A DNA stretch of 7,304 nt from positions 1-7,304 of the forward strand of contig JAPYWO010000051.1 of NCBI GenBank assembly GCA_028276305.1. Direction: 5' to 3'. The notes beneath the pieces are model-generated. The model was not told the DNA's origin and searched no databases. It was given only the letters and a program-made list of their open reading frames with translations. This document shows positions 1 through 6,074 of this stretch, piece by piece. The first letter of the stretch is position 1. Each line of letters starts with the position of its first letter. The stretch comes from Candidatus Thermokryptus sp. (GTDB taxonomy: Bacteria > Bacteroidota > Ignavibacteria > Kryptoniales > Kryptoniaceae). The translations under genes and the position numbers were made by a program.

Positions 1-493
1 CGTGCATATGCGTCATTGAATGAAAACCATCATAATATCTGTTGAAGTTACTCCCTGCGTGAACCTCAATTTGCGTGTGCCTCAACTCATCCATTGATTG
101 GAAAAATCCAGCAGTTCTTGGTCCTGCGCCTGGAAGGTGTCTTGCGACAAATGCAAAACCACGATGCGCCATATACTCAAGTGGTGTAACGCCCTGGATG
201 AAAAGCTTAATTGAATTAAGATACCTCGCATCGGAAAGCGTCAAATGCCCTTGATTTTGAATGAAACCATCAAGTATCGCATAAAAGCGCCTATCTTTCT
301 CAGCTTGAAACTTCCAATAAGCATCAACCGTCATCCTGAAAGGGTCTTCCCATTTGTTCCAGTCCTTGATCTTTATCCCCTCGTATTCAGCGTAAGGGTA
401 GATATCTTTCTTGCTCACATAAGTTGGCTCCCAATCAAGCCCCCTTGTGTAGATATGATACTTTTGAGCCAGTGTTAATTTCTTTTTTGCCAT
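1..493 (-). CDS. dmpN: Phenol hydroxylase P3 (alpha, di-iron oxygenase) subunit, N-terminal part only
   Basis: Large catalytic subunit of a multicomponent phenol hydroxylase, a soluble bacterial di-iron monooxygenase that hydroxylates phenol to catechol with electrons delivered by a reductase. The frame is open from ATG at 493 to the left edge, giving 164 residues of a protein usually just over 500. The N-terminus follows DmpN closely (KWEDPFR at 48-53, DAYWKFQAEK near 57-65, SDARYLN at 87-93, GVTPLEY at 101-107, MDELRH at 134-139). In this family the first-half iron ligands are a Glu, then Glu-x-x-His 30 residues on; here E106, E136 and H139 fit exactly. The second ligand set lies beyond the edge. 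A strong ribosome site (AAGGAGGT, 510-503) sits 9 bases before the ATG, and the gene follows dmpM by 30 bases. Eight of its ten Arg codons are AGG or AGA. Reductase (DmpP) and DmpO would be expected further left; that is inference. Confidence 0.95.
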   Translation of the reverse strand, partial: MAKKKLTLAQKYHIYTRGLDWEPTYVSKKDIYPYAEYEGIKIKDWNKWEDPFRMTVDAYWKFQAEKDRRFYAILDGFIQNQGHLTLSDARYLNSIKLFIQGVTPLEYMAHRGFAFVARHLPGAGPRTAGFFQSMDELRHTQIEVHAGSNFNRYYDGFHSMTHMH

Positions 494-502
494 AACCGTT
501 GT

Positions 503-510
503 ACCTCCTT
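503..510 (-). promoter_or_regulatory. Ribosome binding site of dmpN
   Basis: AAGGAGGT read on the minus strand, 9 bases before the ATG at 493. It is a near-perfect match to the anti-Shine-Dalgarno end of bacterial 16S rRNA. It fixes the start of this truncated gene and is one of the two strongest sites in the window, with that of dmpM, which fits high expression of the hydroxylase subunits. Confidence 0.85.
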
Positions 511-523
511 TGTTTTTTAATTT

Positions 524-826
524 TTACATGTGTGTATCCCATTGGATGAGAATTTTCTCATCGTCCCACTCAGCAAAATTTCCAGCGTAAGAGATTATCA
601 CGAGATTGAACTCCTGCGTGTCCCAGGGTCTGCCCATAATTTTTTCAACCGTTTCACGCCTTACAAGAAGTTTCTCCGGATGTTTGACCTTATAATACCC
701 AGGGAAATCATCAATCTTTGCCCCGGGGTTATCCTTTAAAATCGCTTGTAAGACATTCCAGCCCTCTTCATTTTTCTGAATGTCAACAGCGACAAACCTT
801 TCTCTTTTTGTTTCTACCGCTGTCAT
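524..826 (-). CDS. dmpM: Phenol hydroxylase P2 regulatory/effector (DmpM/MmoB family) protein
   Basis: Cofactor-free coupling protein of about 100 residues that binds the di-iron hydroxylase and is needed for efficient turnover in this enzyme family (DmpM, MmoB, TouD). Recognisable DmpM features in order: an N-terminal strand (RFVAVDIQKNEE, about 10-21), the block DNPGAKIDDFPGYYKV at 32-47, a turn with ETVEKIMGRPWD at 58-69, and the acidic C-terminal strand DDEKILIQW at 88-96. At 100 residues it is slightly longer than the roughly 90 of Pseudomonas DmpM, mostly at the N-terminus. The start is ATG at 826 with a very strong ribosome site (AAGGAGGGG, 838-830) that lies just ahead of it, 13 bases after the dmpL stop. 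It lies directly between dmpL and dmpN, the same order as the classical operon, so L-M-N is conserved here. Confidence 0.93.
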   Translation of the reverse strand: MTAVETKRERFVAVDIQKNEEGWNVLQAILKDNPGAKIDDFPGYYKVKHPEKLLVRRETVEKIMGRPWDTQEFNLVIISYAGNFAEWDDEKILIQWDTHM

Positions 827-829
827 TTT

Positions 830-838
830 CCCCTCCTT
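830..838 (-). promoter_or_regulatory. Ribosome binding site of dmpM
   Basis: AAGGAGGGG on the minus strand, three bases before the ATG at 826 counting from the last G (about seven from the AGGAG core). It fills most of the 13-base gap after the dmpL stop codon, so termination on dmpL brings ribosomes close to this site. It supports the start at 826. Confidence 0.8.
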
Positions 839-839
839 A

Positions 840-1874
840 TTAATTTTTGATTTTTACATTTAATCCAAGCCGAGCGTAAATTTCATTCGCACCGTTCAAA
901 ATTCTCTCCTTCGCTGTCTTAAAGTCACCCTTCTTCTTCGGCATATTGAATACATCAGCAAATGCATCAATTGCCTTTGAAACCGCGCTTGAATATTGAT
1001 TTAATTTTGACTCAACAAATTTCTTGTTCGCATCTCCATAATTCTGGTCGCTTAATGCCACTTTGAAAAATTCCTCCGTCCATTTCATATTGTCCTTATA
1101 AATGTCATACAAATACTTGCTGAAGAAAGAAAAGACGCTTACGCCATTTTCATTCGCAAGTTTGTCTAGTTCAATATGTATCAATGGCTGAACGAAAACA
1201 TCAAGTGCGAGATTTTGTCCGATCAAAACTTCTCCCCAGTCCTGAACCGTCAGCAAACGCTCAACATATTCGCGCAAAGGTTGCCAAATCTTATCTTCAA
1301 GCCATGTCTTCTTTGCGTTTTCAAAAATATCACCATCTGGTTCTGGAAGTTCAAACGCAATCCTCGTTATTAATTGTGCATTTCCATACTTATCACAAGC
1401 GTTGAACTCCGCACACTGGGTCAATGATGTCCCGTAGCCAAATCTTGCAACCCCGACAAGTAAAATCCACCCTGCATATTCAAGATGCCTGAAAGGAACG
1501 AAATACCTATTAAACACCTTCAACCAACTCTCATCAACATTTTCAAGAAGTCCTCTTTCCCCACAAAATTCAAAATATTTTTCAACCGCCTCGTAATTCT
1601 TCGCCCTTGTCGCATTGTAAGTGTAATAGTAATACTGCCTCGGGTCAAGAAAAGCATAATAATCTGTCAATTTCAACTCAGAATAATTCTTGTCAAATAT
1701 CTCAACCCCTTGTCTCCAAGTCGGTCTGTAATGGAAATTTTCCCTTTGTTGAATGTCAACGGTCGCTTCAATATACCTTGAAGCTGGTTGATTTCCATAT
1801 CTTTTCATCAGATAGTCAAACGCCTGCCTTTTCGGCTCAATCACCTTCTGCTTTATTTCATATTGCGTCGCCAT
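840..1874 (-). CDS. dmpL: Phenol hydroxylase P1 (beta) subunit
   Basis: Structural beta subunit of the phenol hydroxylase, paired with P3 in an (alpha-beta-gamma)2-type hydroxylase core; it is ferritin-like in fold but carries no iron site in this family. From ATG at 1874 it has 344 residues, near the roughly 330 of DmpL. DmpL hallmarks in order: RYGNQPASRYIEA at 25-37, NFHYRPTW at 46-53, DPRQYYY at 77-83, VPFRHLEYA at 126-134, IWQPLREYVE at 196-205 and QDWGEVLIGQN at 211-221. An upstream in-frame ATG at 1907 overlaps the tautomerase stop (ATGA) and would add 11 residues, but an excellent ribosome site (CGGAGGT, 1887-1881) lies between the two and serves 1874, where the family resemblance also begins. 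It opens the L-M-N block and directly follows the tautomerase gene, a junction not found in the classical Pseudomonas operon. Confidence 0.94.
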   Translation of the reverse strand: MATQYEIKQKVIEPKRQAFDYLMKRYGNQPASRYIEATVDIQQRENFHYRPTWRQGVEIFDKNYSELKLTDYYAFLDPRQYYYYTYNATRAKNYEAVEKYFEFCGERGLLENVDESWLKVFNRYFVPFRHLEYAGWILLVGVARFGYGTSLTQCAEFNACDKYGNAQLITRIAFELPEPDGDIFENAKKTWLEDKIWQPLREYVERLLTVQDWGEVLIGQNLALDVFVQPLIHIELDKLANENGVSVFSFFSKYLYDIYKDNMKWTEEFFKVALSDQNYGDANKKFVESKLNQYSSAVSKAIDAFADVFNMPKKKGDFKTAKERILNGANEIYARLGLNVKIKN

Positions 1875-1880
1875 TGTAGC

Positions 1881-1887
1881 ACCTCCG
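1881..1887 (-). promoter_or_regulatory. Ribosome binding site that decides the dmpL start
   Basis: CGGAGGT on the minus strand with 6 bases to the ATG at 1874. It lies downstream of the alternative ATG at 1907, so it can only serve the inner start. Its strength and spacing are the main reason for calling a 344- rather than 355-residue DmpL. Confidence 0.8.
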
Positions 1888-1903
1888 TTTTTGTTTTGAT
1901 TTA

Positions 1904-2125
1904 TCATTTAACTTTGACTGAGTTGCCACGCTTCAATTCCCTAAATTCCTCAATTGGCAAGCCAGCAACTGCGAAGTTTTCTTTCGGTATCTCGTTAATT
2001 ATAATGCGAACGCTTTCCGGTTCAACCTCAAGCGCCTCAACAACTGCATCAGTTACCTTTCTTAAAAGCTTCCTCTTTTTCTCCGCGCTTCTCCCTTCAA
2101 GCATATTGATTATTATCACTGGCAT
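1904..2125 (-). CDS. dmpI: 4-oxalocrotonate tautomerase (2-hydroxymuconate tautomerase)
   Basis: Converts 2-hydroxymuconate (enol) to 2-oxohex-3-enedioate (4-oxalocrotonate), the substrate of the decarboxylase encoded just upstream. After removal of Met the protein begins PVIIINMLEGRS, giving the catalytic amino-terminal Pro1. Arg11 (in EGRS), Arg39 (in SVRIII) and Phe50 (in KENF) fall at exactly the numbered active-site positions known for the Pseudomonas enzyme. The mature chain would be 72 residues against 62 in DmpI/XylH, with the surplus at the C-terminus (from about GLPIEEF onward), a charged Lys/Arg-rich tail. The start is ATG at 2125 with AAAAGGA ahead of it, partly overlapping the stop region of the decarboxylase gene 13 bases away. 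Family assignment is firm; the precise substrate follows from operon context. Confidence 0.95.
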   Translation of the reverse strand: MPVIIINMLEGRSAEKKRKLLRKVTDAVVEALEVEPESVRIIINEIPKENFAVAGLPIEEFRELKRGNSVKVK

Positions 2126-2138
2126 ATATCATTCCTTT

Positions 2139-2945
2139 TTATTTTCTCACAACAAATGTTGAAACCTCACCAACTCCACATATTGAAACCCTTATGAAAT
2201 CGCCCTCATGGACATCAATCGCCTCGGTTATGCTTCCGGTTAAGACCACGCTTCCAGCTTTGACTTTTTCTCCTTTACGAGACAAAAACTTAACAAGTTG
2301 GGATACAGCTATTGCTGGATTTCCAAGCACAGCTCCCAATGCGCCCGTCTTTTCGGGCAAGCCGTTCCTTTCAAAAATCACGCCAGACAATCGTAAATCA
2401 ACTTCACTTGGTCTTTTTACATCTGCCCCAATTGCAAACCTTGAAGCTGAAAAGTTATCAGCGATCACATCTATCAGTTCAAACTTAAAGTCCTTATACC
2501 TTGAATCAACAAACTCAATCGCAGGTGCAACATATTTAGTCGCTTCAATCACCTCGTAAGGCGAAACATCACCTTCAAGGTCCTCACCGATCACAAACGC
2601 AATTTCAGCCTCCGCTTTCGGATGAATGACTTCATTTAAGTTCAAATCACCCCCATCATCAATTTTCATATAATCAAATAAATAACCGAAACCAACCGTT
2701 GAAATCCCCATAGACCTTTGCTTTGTGCGAGTGGTGAAGGCGAGTTTATAACCTATGAGCTTATTCCCCCTTGAAATTTTTAACTTAACAAGCTCCTTTT
2801 GAATTAGATAAGCATTGTCAACCGTAATCTCTGGGTAGGTCTTGACAATTTGCTCAGCTTCCTTTCTTTCAAGTTCACATTCATTAAGATATTGCGCTAT
2901 TCGCTTTAGCTTGACAAGTGAATTATTTTTAACCTTTGCTGGCAC
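2139..2945 (-). CDS. dmpH: 4-oxalocrotonate decarboxylase
   Basis: Metal-dependent decarboxylase of the hydratase/decarboxylase (FAH-like) family, turning 4-oxalocrotonate into 2-hydroxypenta-2,4-dienoate plus CO2. In Pseudomonas this enzyme forms a complex with the hydratase that takes its unstable product. The 268-residue protein shows IHPKAEAEIAFV at 107-118 and EFVDSRY at 144-150, giving metal-ligand candidates E112, E114 and E144. The sequence after DSRY (KDFKFELIDVIADN) resembles DmpH rather than the hydratase version (RDWKIKIQDTIADN in the gene at 5279-6058). The N-terminus (QYLNECELE, TYPEITVDNAYLIQ) also follows DmpH. The start appears to be GTG at 2945: no in-frame ATG fits, and I see no clear ribosome site in the 21-base A/T-rich gap after the aldolase stop. 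Both genes are in the same frame, separated only by that stop and gap. Confidence 0.9.
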   Translation of the reverse strand: MPAKVKNNSLVKLKRIAQYLNECELERKEAEQIVKTYPEITVDNAYLIQKELVKLKISRGNKLIGYKLAFTTRTKQRSMGISTVGFGYLFDYMKIDDGGDLNLNEVIHPKAEAEIAFVIGEDLEGDVSPYEVIEATKYVAPAIEFVDSRYKDFKFELIDVIADNFSASRFAIGADVKRPSEVDLRLSGVIFERNGLPEKTGALGAVLGNPAIAVSQLVKFLSRKGEKVKAGSVVLTGSITEAIDVHEGDFIRVSICGVGEVSTFVVRK

Positions 2946-2966
2946 ATCTGTAAAATTTTTAATTTT

Positions 2967-4004
2967 TTATCCAATTTCAACCTCTTTGCCTTTCTTTTTC
3001 GCAAGTTCAACAGCGACATCAACTATCATATCCTCTTGTCCTCCAACCATCTTTCTTCTTCCCAGTTCAAGCAGAATATCCCTCGTATCAACGCCGAACC
3101 TTTTACTTGCTCTTTTTGCGTGCAACAAAAATGATGAATAGACGCCAGCATATCCAAGTGAAAGGGCATCTCTATCAATCACAACTTCAACACCCTTTCT
3201 TTTCATCATCGGTCTTACAAGTTCCTCAGCTGCGTCCATAAGTTTATAAAGGTCACAATTTGTTTTAATCCCTGCTCTATCAAACACTGCTATTAAAACT
3301 TCAAGTGGAGCATTCCCAGCTCCTGCTCCCAAGCCACAAAGCGATGCATCAATTCTATCAGCTCCATTTTGAACGGCTGAAAGCGAGTTCGCAACCCCAA
3401 GCGATAAATTGTGATGGGCGTGAAAACCAACTTGACAATTTAAATTATCCTTCAATGCCTTCACCCTGTCTGCAACATCTTGCGGTAACATAGCCCCTGC
3501 GGAATCAACAACATAAACACAATCTGCCCCAGCCCCTTCCATTATCTTCGCCTGCTTTACAAGTTCAGAAGGCGGTATCATGTGAGCCATCATCAAAAAA
3601 CCAACTACATCCATCCCTCTATTTTTTGAATATTCAATGTGTTGAATTGCGATGTCAGCTTCTGTGCAATGTGTTGCCACTCTTACAACGCTCACACCAA
3701 GGTCAATCACTTTTTCAAGGTCTTCAATCGTTCCAATTCCAGGAAGCAGAAGGACATCAAGTTTAGCTCGCTTTAGAACCTCAGCGACAGATGAAATGTA
3801 TCTTTCCTCCTCATATTTTGAAAAGCCGTAATTTATCGCATTTCCAGCAAGCCCATCCCCATGGGTAACCTCAATTATATCAACCCCAGCTTCATCAAGC
3901 GCTTTTGCTATTTGAACCATATCCTCTATCTCGTACTGATGCGAAAGTGCATGCATGCCATCTCTCAATGTGACATCGTTTATAATGATTTTTCTATCTG
4001 ACAT
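2967..4004 (-). CDS. dmpG: 4-hydroxy-2-oxovalerate aldolase
   Basis: Splits 4-hydroxy-2-oxovalerate into pyruvate and acetaldehyde; a divalent-metal class II aldolase of the HMG-CoA lyase-like TIM-barrel family. In this family it forms a complex with the acetaldehyde dehydrogenase and channels the aldehyde through a tunnel. The 345-residue length is normal. Visible motifs: [12 protein letters not shown] at 9-20, where R14, D15 and H18 correspond to the catalytic Arg, metal Asp and catalytic His, and [15 protein letters not shown] at 193-207, with metal ligands H195 and H197. The glycine-rich [13 protein letters not shown] segment is also typical. ATG at 4004 is supported by CGGAGAT (4015-4009). 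It follows the dehydrogenase gene by 14 bases, the usual F-G order, as expected for channel partners. Confidence 0.97.
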   Translation of the reverse strand: MSDRKIIINDVTLRDGMHALSHQYEIEDMVQIAKALDEAGVDIIEVTHGDGLAGNAINYGFSKYEEERYISSVAEVLKRAKLDVLLLPGIGTIEDLEKVIDLGVSVVRVATHCTEADIAIQHIEYSKNRGMDVVGFLMMAHMIPPSELVKQAKIMEGAGADCVYVVDSAGAMLPQDVADRVKALKDNLNCQVGFHAHHNLSLGVANSLSAVQNGADRIDASLCGLGAGAGNAPLEVLIAVFDRAGIKTNCDLYKLMDAAEELVRPMMKRKGVEVVIDRDALSLGYAGVYSSFLLHAKRASKRFGVDTRDILLELGRRKMVGGQEDMIVDVAVELAKKKGKEVEIG

Positions 4005-4018
4005 TTTTATCTCCGTTT

Positions 4019-4981
4019 TTATTTTGCGAGTGTTTTTTCGCTTAAAATTTTCTCTGCGAAAAGCTCCCCAACTCTCAAAGCAGCTGATGTCATTATATCA
4101 AGATTCCCAGCGTATTTAGGCAAATAATGTCCAGCCCCTTCTATCTCAAGCAAAATCGTCACCTTATAACCCTTCTTAAATTCACCATATCCCGGAATTC
4201 TTATCGGATATTTATCAAGCGGGTCAAATATCGGCTCTGATTTCAAATTATATCCCGGGACATATTTCTTAACTTCATCAACCATAGAATAAATTGATTG
4301 AGTCACTTCATCAGGGTCACATTCATCCGTTATCGTATAAACTGTATTTCTCATTATTATCGGGGGCTCTGCTGGGTTTAAAATTATTATCGCTTTCCCT
4401 TTCCTTGCTCCACCTATTGCAACAAGACCTTTAGCTGTCGTTTGAGTAAATTCATCTATGTTCTGTCTCGTCCCTGGACCAGCGCTTTTACTCGCAACTG
4501 ATGAGACAATCTCAGCGTAATGAACTGGAACAACTCTTGACACAGCATAAACCATAGGAATCGTCGCCTGCCCTCCACAGGTTATCAAGTTAACATTCAA
4601 CTTGTCAAGATGAGCGCCCAAATTTACCGGCGGGACTACATAAGGACCAATAGCTGCTGGTGTCAAATCAATCGCAACCTTGCCAAGCTCGCGATAAATC
4701 GGTGCGTTCTGAAGATGTGCCTTGGCGCTCGTCGCCTCAAAAATTATATCAACCTGATCAACCAAATCCTTCCTCTTCAAAAAACCATCTATACCCTCAT
4801 AAGTCGTCTCTATCCCCAAACGCTTAGCTCTTGCAAGCCCATCCGAGTTCGGGTCTATACCAACCATCATCACAAGTTCAAGATTCTTTGAATACCTAAA
4901 AATTTTTATCATCAAATCAGTCCCTATGTTCCCACTGCCAACTATCACACACTTAACTTTACCGTTTTTTTCAGCGGACAT
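4019..4981 (-). CDS. dmpF: Acetaldehyde dehydrogenase (acylating)
   Basis: Oxidises acetaldehyde to acetyl-CoA with NAD+ and CoA, the last step of the pathway and partner of the aldolase encoded next. The 320-residue protein has the expected length. It begins with a Rossmann fold ([13 protein letters not shown] at 11-23, GxGxxG type). The catalytic cysteine is C135 in [12 protein letters not shown] at 131-142, a strict family motif. Further family blocks are [15 protein letters not shown] near 198-212 and, at the C-terminal end, [23 protein letters not shown] at 4981 has a modest site (AAGGTTT, 4992-4986) overlapping the stop of the preceding small gene, with a gap of only 9 bases, so the two are probably translationally coupled. 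Not to be confused with the ALDH-superfamily semialdehyde dehydrogenase at the right end of the window. Confidence 0.97.
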   Translation of the reverse strand: MSAEKNGKVKCVIVGSGNIGTDLMIKIFRYSKNLELVMMVGIDPNSDGLARAKRLGIETTYEGIDGFLKRKDLVDQVDIIFEATSAKAHLQNAPIYRELGKVAIDLTPAAIGPYVVPPVNLGAHLDKLNVNLITCGGQATIPMVYAVSRVVPVHYAEIVSSVASKSAGPGTRQNIDEFTQTTAKGLVAIGGARKGKAIIILNPAEPPIIMRNTVYTITDECDPDEVTQSIYSMVDEVKKYVPGYNLKSEPIFDPLDKYPIRIPGYGEFKKGYKVTILLEIEGAGHYLPKYAGNLDIMTSAALRVGELFAEKILSEKTLAK

Positions 4982-4990
4982 TTTTAAACC

Positions 4991-5263
4991 TTAAAATTTT
5001 GTTGGGAAATACTCGTCAAGGTCAATTTCATCAGGGCTTTTTATCTTCAACCGTACAAGATGCTTGAGATATTCATTTATCTTCTTCCTATCCTCTTCCG
5101 TATCAGCGACAAGTTCAATTTTATTTCTAACCCTAAAATCTTCAAAAATGTGATACGGCATCACCAACTCTCCTGATTCAAGCCAATCTGGATAAAAGGA
5201 CAACCTGAACTCAACAAAGTTATCCAAAAACCTTGTGAAGCGAACATACATATTTTGATTCAT
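4991..5263 (-). CDS. dmpK: Probable phenol hydroxylase subunit P0 (DmpK-like assembly protein)
   Basis: A 90-residue soluble protein without a signal peptide or membrane segment. Its first half has the pattern I know from DmpK-type proteins: an aromatic-rich YVRFTRF opening (6-12), NFVEFRLSF (15-23), a short acidic stretch, then ELVMPYHIFEDFRVRN (32-47), comparable with the family's VR-x-T..FVEF-x-F..VEL-x-LP..F-x-x-F. In the phenol hydroxylase of Pseudomonas, DmpK is not part of the active enzyme but is involved in assembling the iron-containing form. The second half (48-90) is charged, Lys/Glu/Asp-rich, and I cannot align it. ATG at 5263 is supported by AAAAGGAG (5280-5273), which overlaps the hydratase stop. 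The gene is in an odd place, between hydratase and acetaldehyde dehydrogenase, far from dmpLMN. The call is moderately sure; it could be an unrelated small accessory protein. Confidence 0.68.
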   Translation of the reverse strand: MNQNMYVRFTRFLDNFVEFRLSFYPDWLESGELVMPYHIFEDFRVRNKIELVADTEEDRKKINEYLKHLVRLKIKSPDEIDLDEYFPTKF

Positions 5264-5278
5264 CTATAAAAACTCCTT

Positions 5279-6058
5279 TTATTCAAACTTTACACTTACA
5301 CTGCCGAGTTTTTGAATTGTGACCTTGAAAAAATCACCTCTTTTCGGCACAACAAGTTGAGCAAGCGCTCCGGAAAGAACTATCTCCCCAGCCCTCAAAT
5401 ACTCACCAAATTCAGAAAGCTTATTCGCAAGCCATGCAACCGCTTTAACAGGATTCCCCAACGAAGCAGCTCCAGCCCCAGATACGACAACATCACCATT
5501 TCGCTCAAGTATCATCCCAAGACATCTAAAATCGAGGTTATCAACAACCGTCTTCTTCCCCCCGACAACAAACAAACCAGATGAAGCATTGTCAGCTATC
5601 GTATCCTGAATTTTTATCTTCCAATCCCTTATTCTGCTATCAACTATTTCAATTGATGGAACAACAAAAGCTGTCGCCCTCAAAACATCCGCCTCAGTTA
5701 CACCAGGACCTTTTAAATCCTTCTCCATTACAAATGCAATTTCACCCTCAACCCTCGGTTGGATCAAAGTATCAATCTTTATAACTCCGCCATCTTCAAC
5801 ATACATGGTATCAAACAGATAACCGAAATCCGGCTGATTTACATTTAACATCCTTTGAACTGCCAAACTTGTAATCCCGATTTTCTTTCCCTTTATCCTC
5901 CAGCCCTTTTTTATTTTCCTCTCAACATTTTTCAACTGAATTTTATAAGCATCTTCAACCGTCAAACTACCATTCCTTGATGTCAATGGTTCAATCGGAT
6001 TGCGATTTACCTCCGCTTGATAAAGTTCATCGGCGAAGATTTCAATAAAATCAGCCAT
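5279..6058 (-). CDS. dmpE: 2-oxopent-4-enoate (2-hydroxypenta-2,4-dienoate) hydratase
   Basis: Adds water to 2-hydroxypenta-2,4-dienoate to make 4-hydroxy-2-oxovalerate, feeding the aldolase. The 259 residues match the MhpD/DmpE length. Clear hydratase markers: KGKKIGITSLAVQRMLNV at 56-73, QPDFGYLFD at 75-83, IQPRVEGEIAFV at 99-110, EIVDSRIRDWKIKIQDTIADN from 137 and the GAGAASLGNP loop. E104, E106 and E137 match the three metal-ligand glutamates of this family. The RDWKIKIQDT block separates it from the decarboxylase paralogue in the same operon, with which it probably forms a complex. ATG at 6058 has AAAAAGG about 8 bases ahead, in a 16-base gap after the semialdehyde dehydrogenase stop. 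In the classical order a hydrolase gene (dmpD) sits before this gene; here there is none. Confidence 0.95.
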   Translation of the reverse strand: MADFIEIFADELYQAEVNRNPIEPLTSRNGSLTVEDAYKIQLKNVERKIKKGWRIKGKKIGITSLAVQRMLNVNQPDFGYLFDTMYVEDGGVIKIDTLIQPRVEGEIAFVMEKDLKGPGVTEADVLRATAFVVPSIEIVDSRIRDWKIKIQDTIADNASSGLFVVGGKKTVVDNLDFRCLGMILERNGDVVVSGAGAASLGNPVKAVAWLANKLSEFGEYLRAGEIVLSGALAQLVVPKRGDFFKVTIQKLGSVSVKFE

Positions 6059-6074
6059 TGATAAAACCTTTTTA

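Noticed and set aside
245..478. Plus-strand open frame of 77 codons opposite dmpN
   Set aside because: The opposite strand reads as conserved DmpN sequence with exactly spaced iron ligands, so this frame is a shadow.
1788..2162. Plus-strand open frame of 124 codons across the dmpI/dmpL junction
   Set aside because: It lies antisense to two well-supported genes, spans their junction, has no recognisable domain and its translation is low-complexity Ser/Phe/Leu-rich, as expected from the complement of Lys/Glu-rich coding sequence.
2194..2559. Plus-strand open frame of 121 codons opposite dmpH
   Set aside because: It is fully antisense to conserved decarboxylase motifs, and no homology pattern is visible in it.
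2946..2966. A/T-rich gap between dmpG and dmpH with runs of A and T that could pair weakly (AAAATT...AATTTT)
   Set aside because: The possible stem is short and made only of A-T pairs, without a GC-rich hairpin, so it does not support a terminator or regulatory structure.
2139..6058. Two hydratase/decarboxylase-family genes in one window as a possible recent duplication
   Set aside because: The two proteins differ at family-diagnostic blocks (RDWKIKIQDT against KDFKFELIDV), matching the ancient DmpE and DmpH lineages that occur together in every complete meta-cleavage operon.
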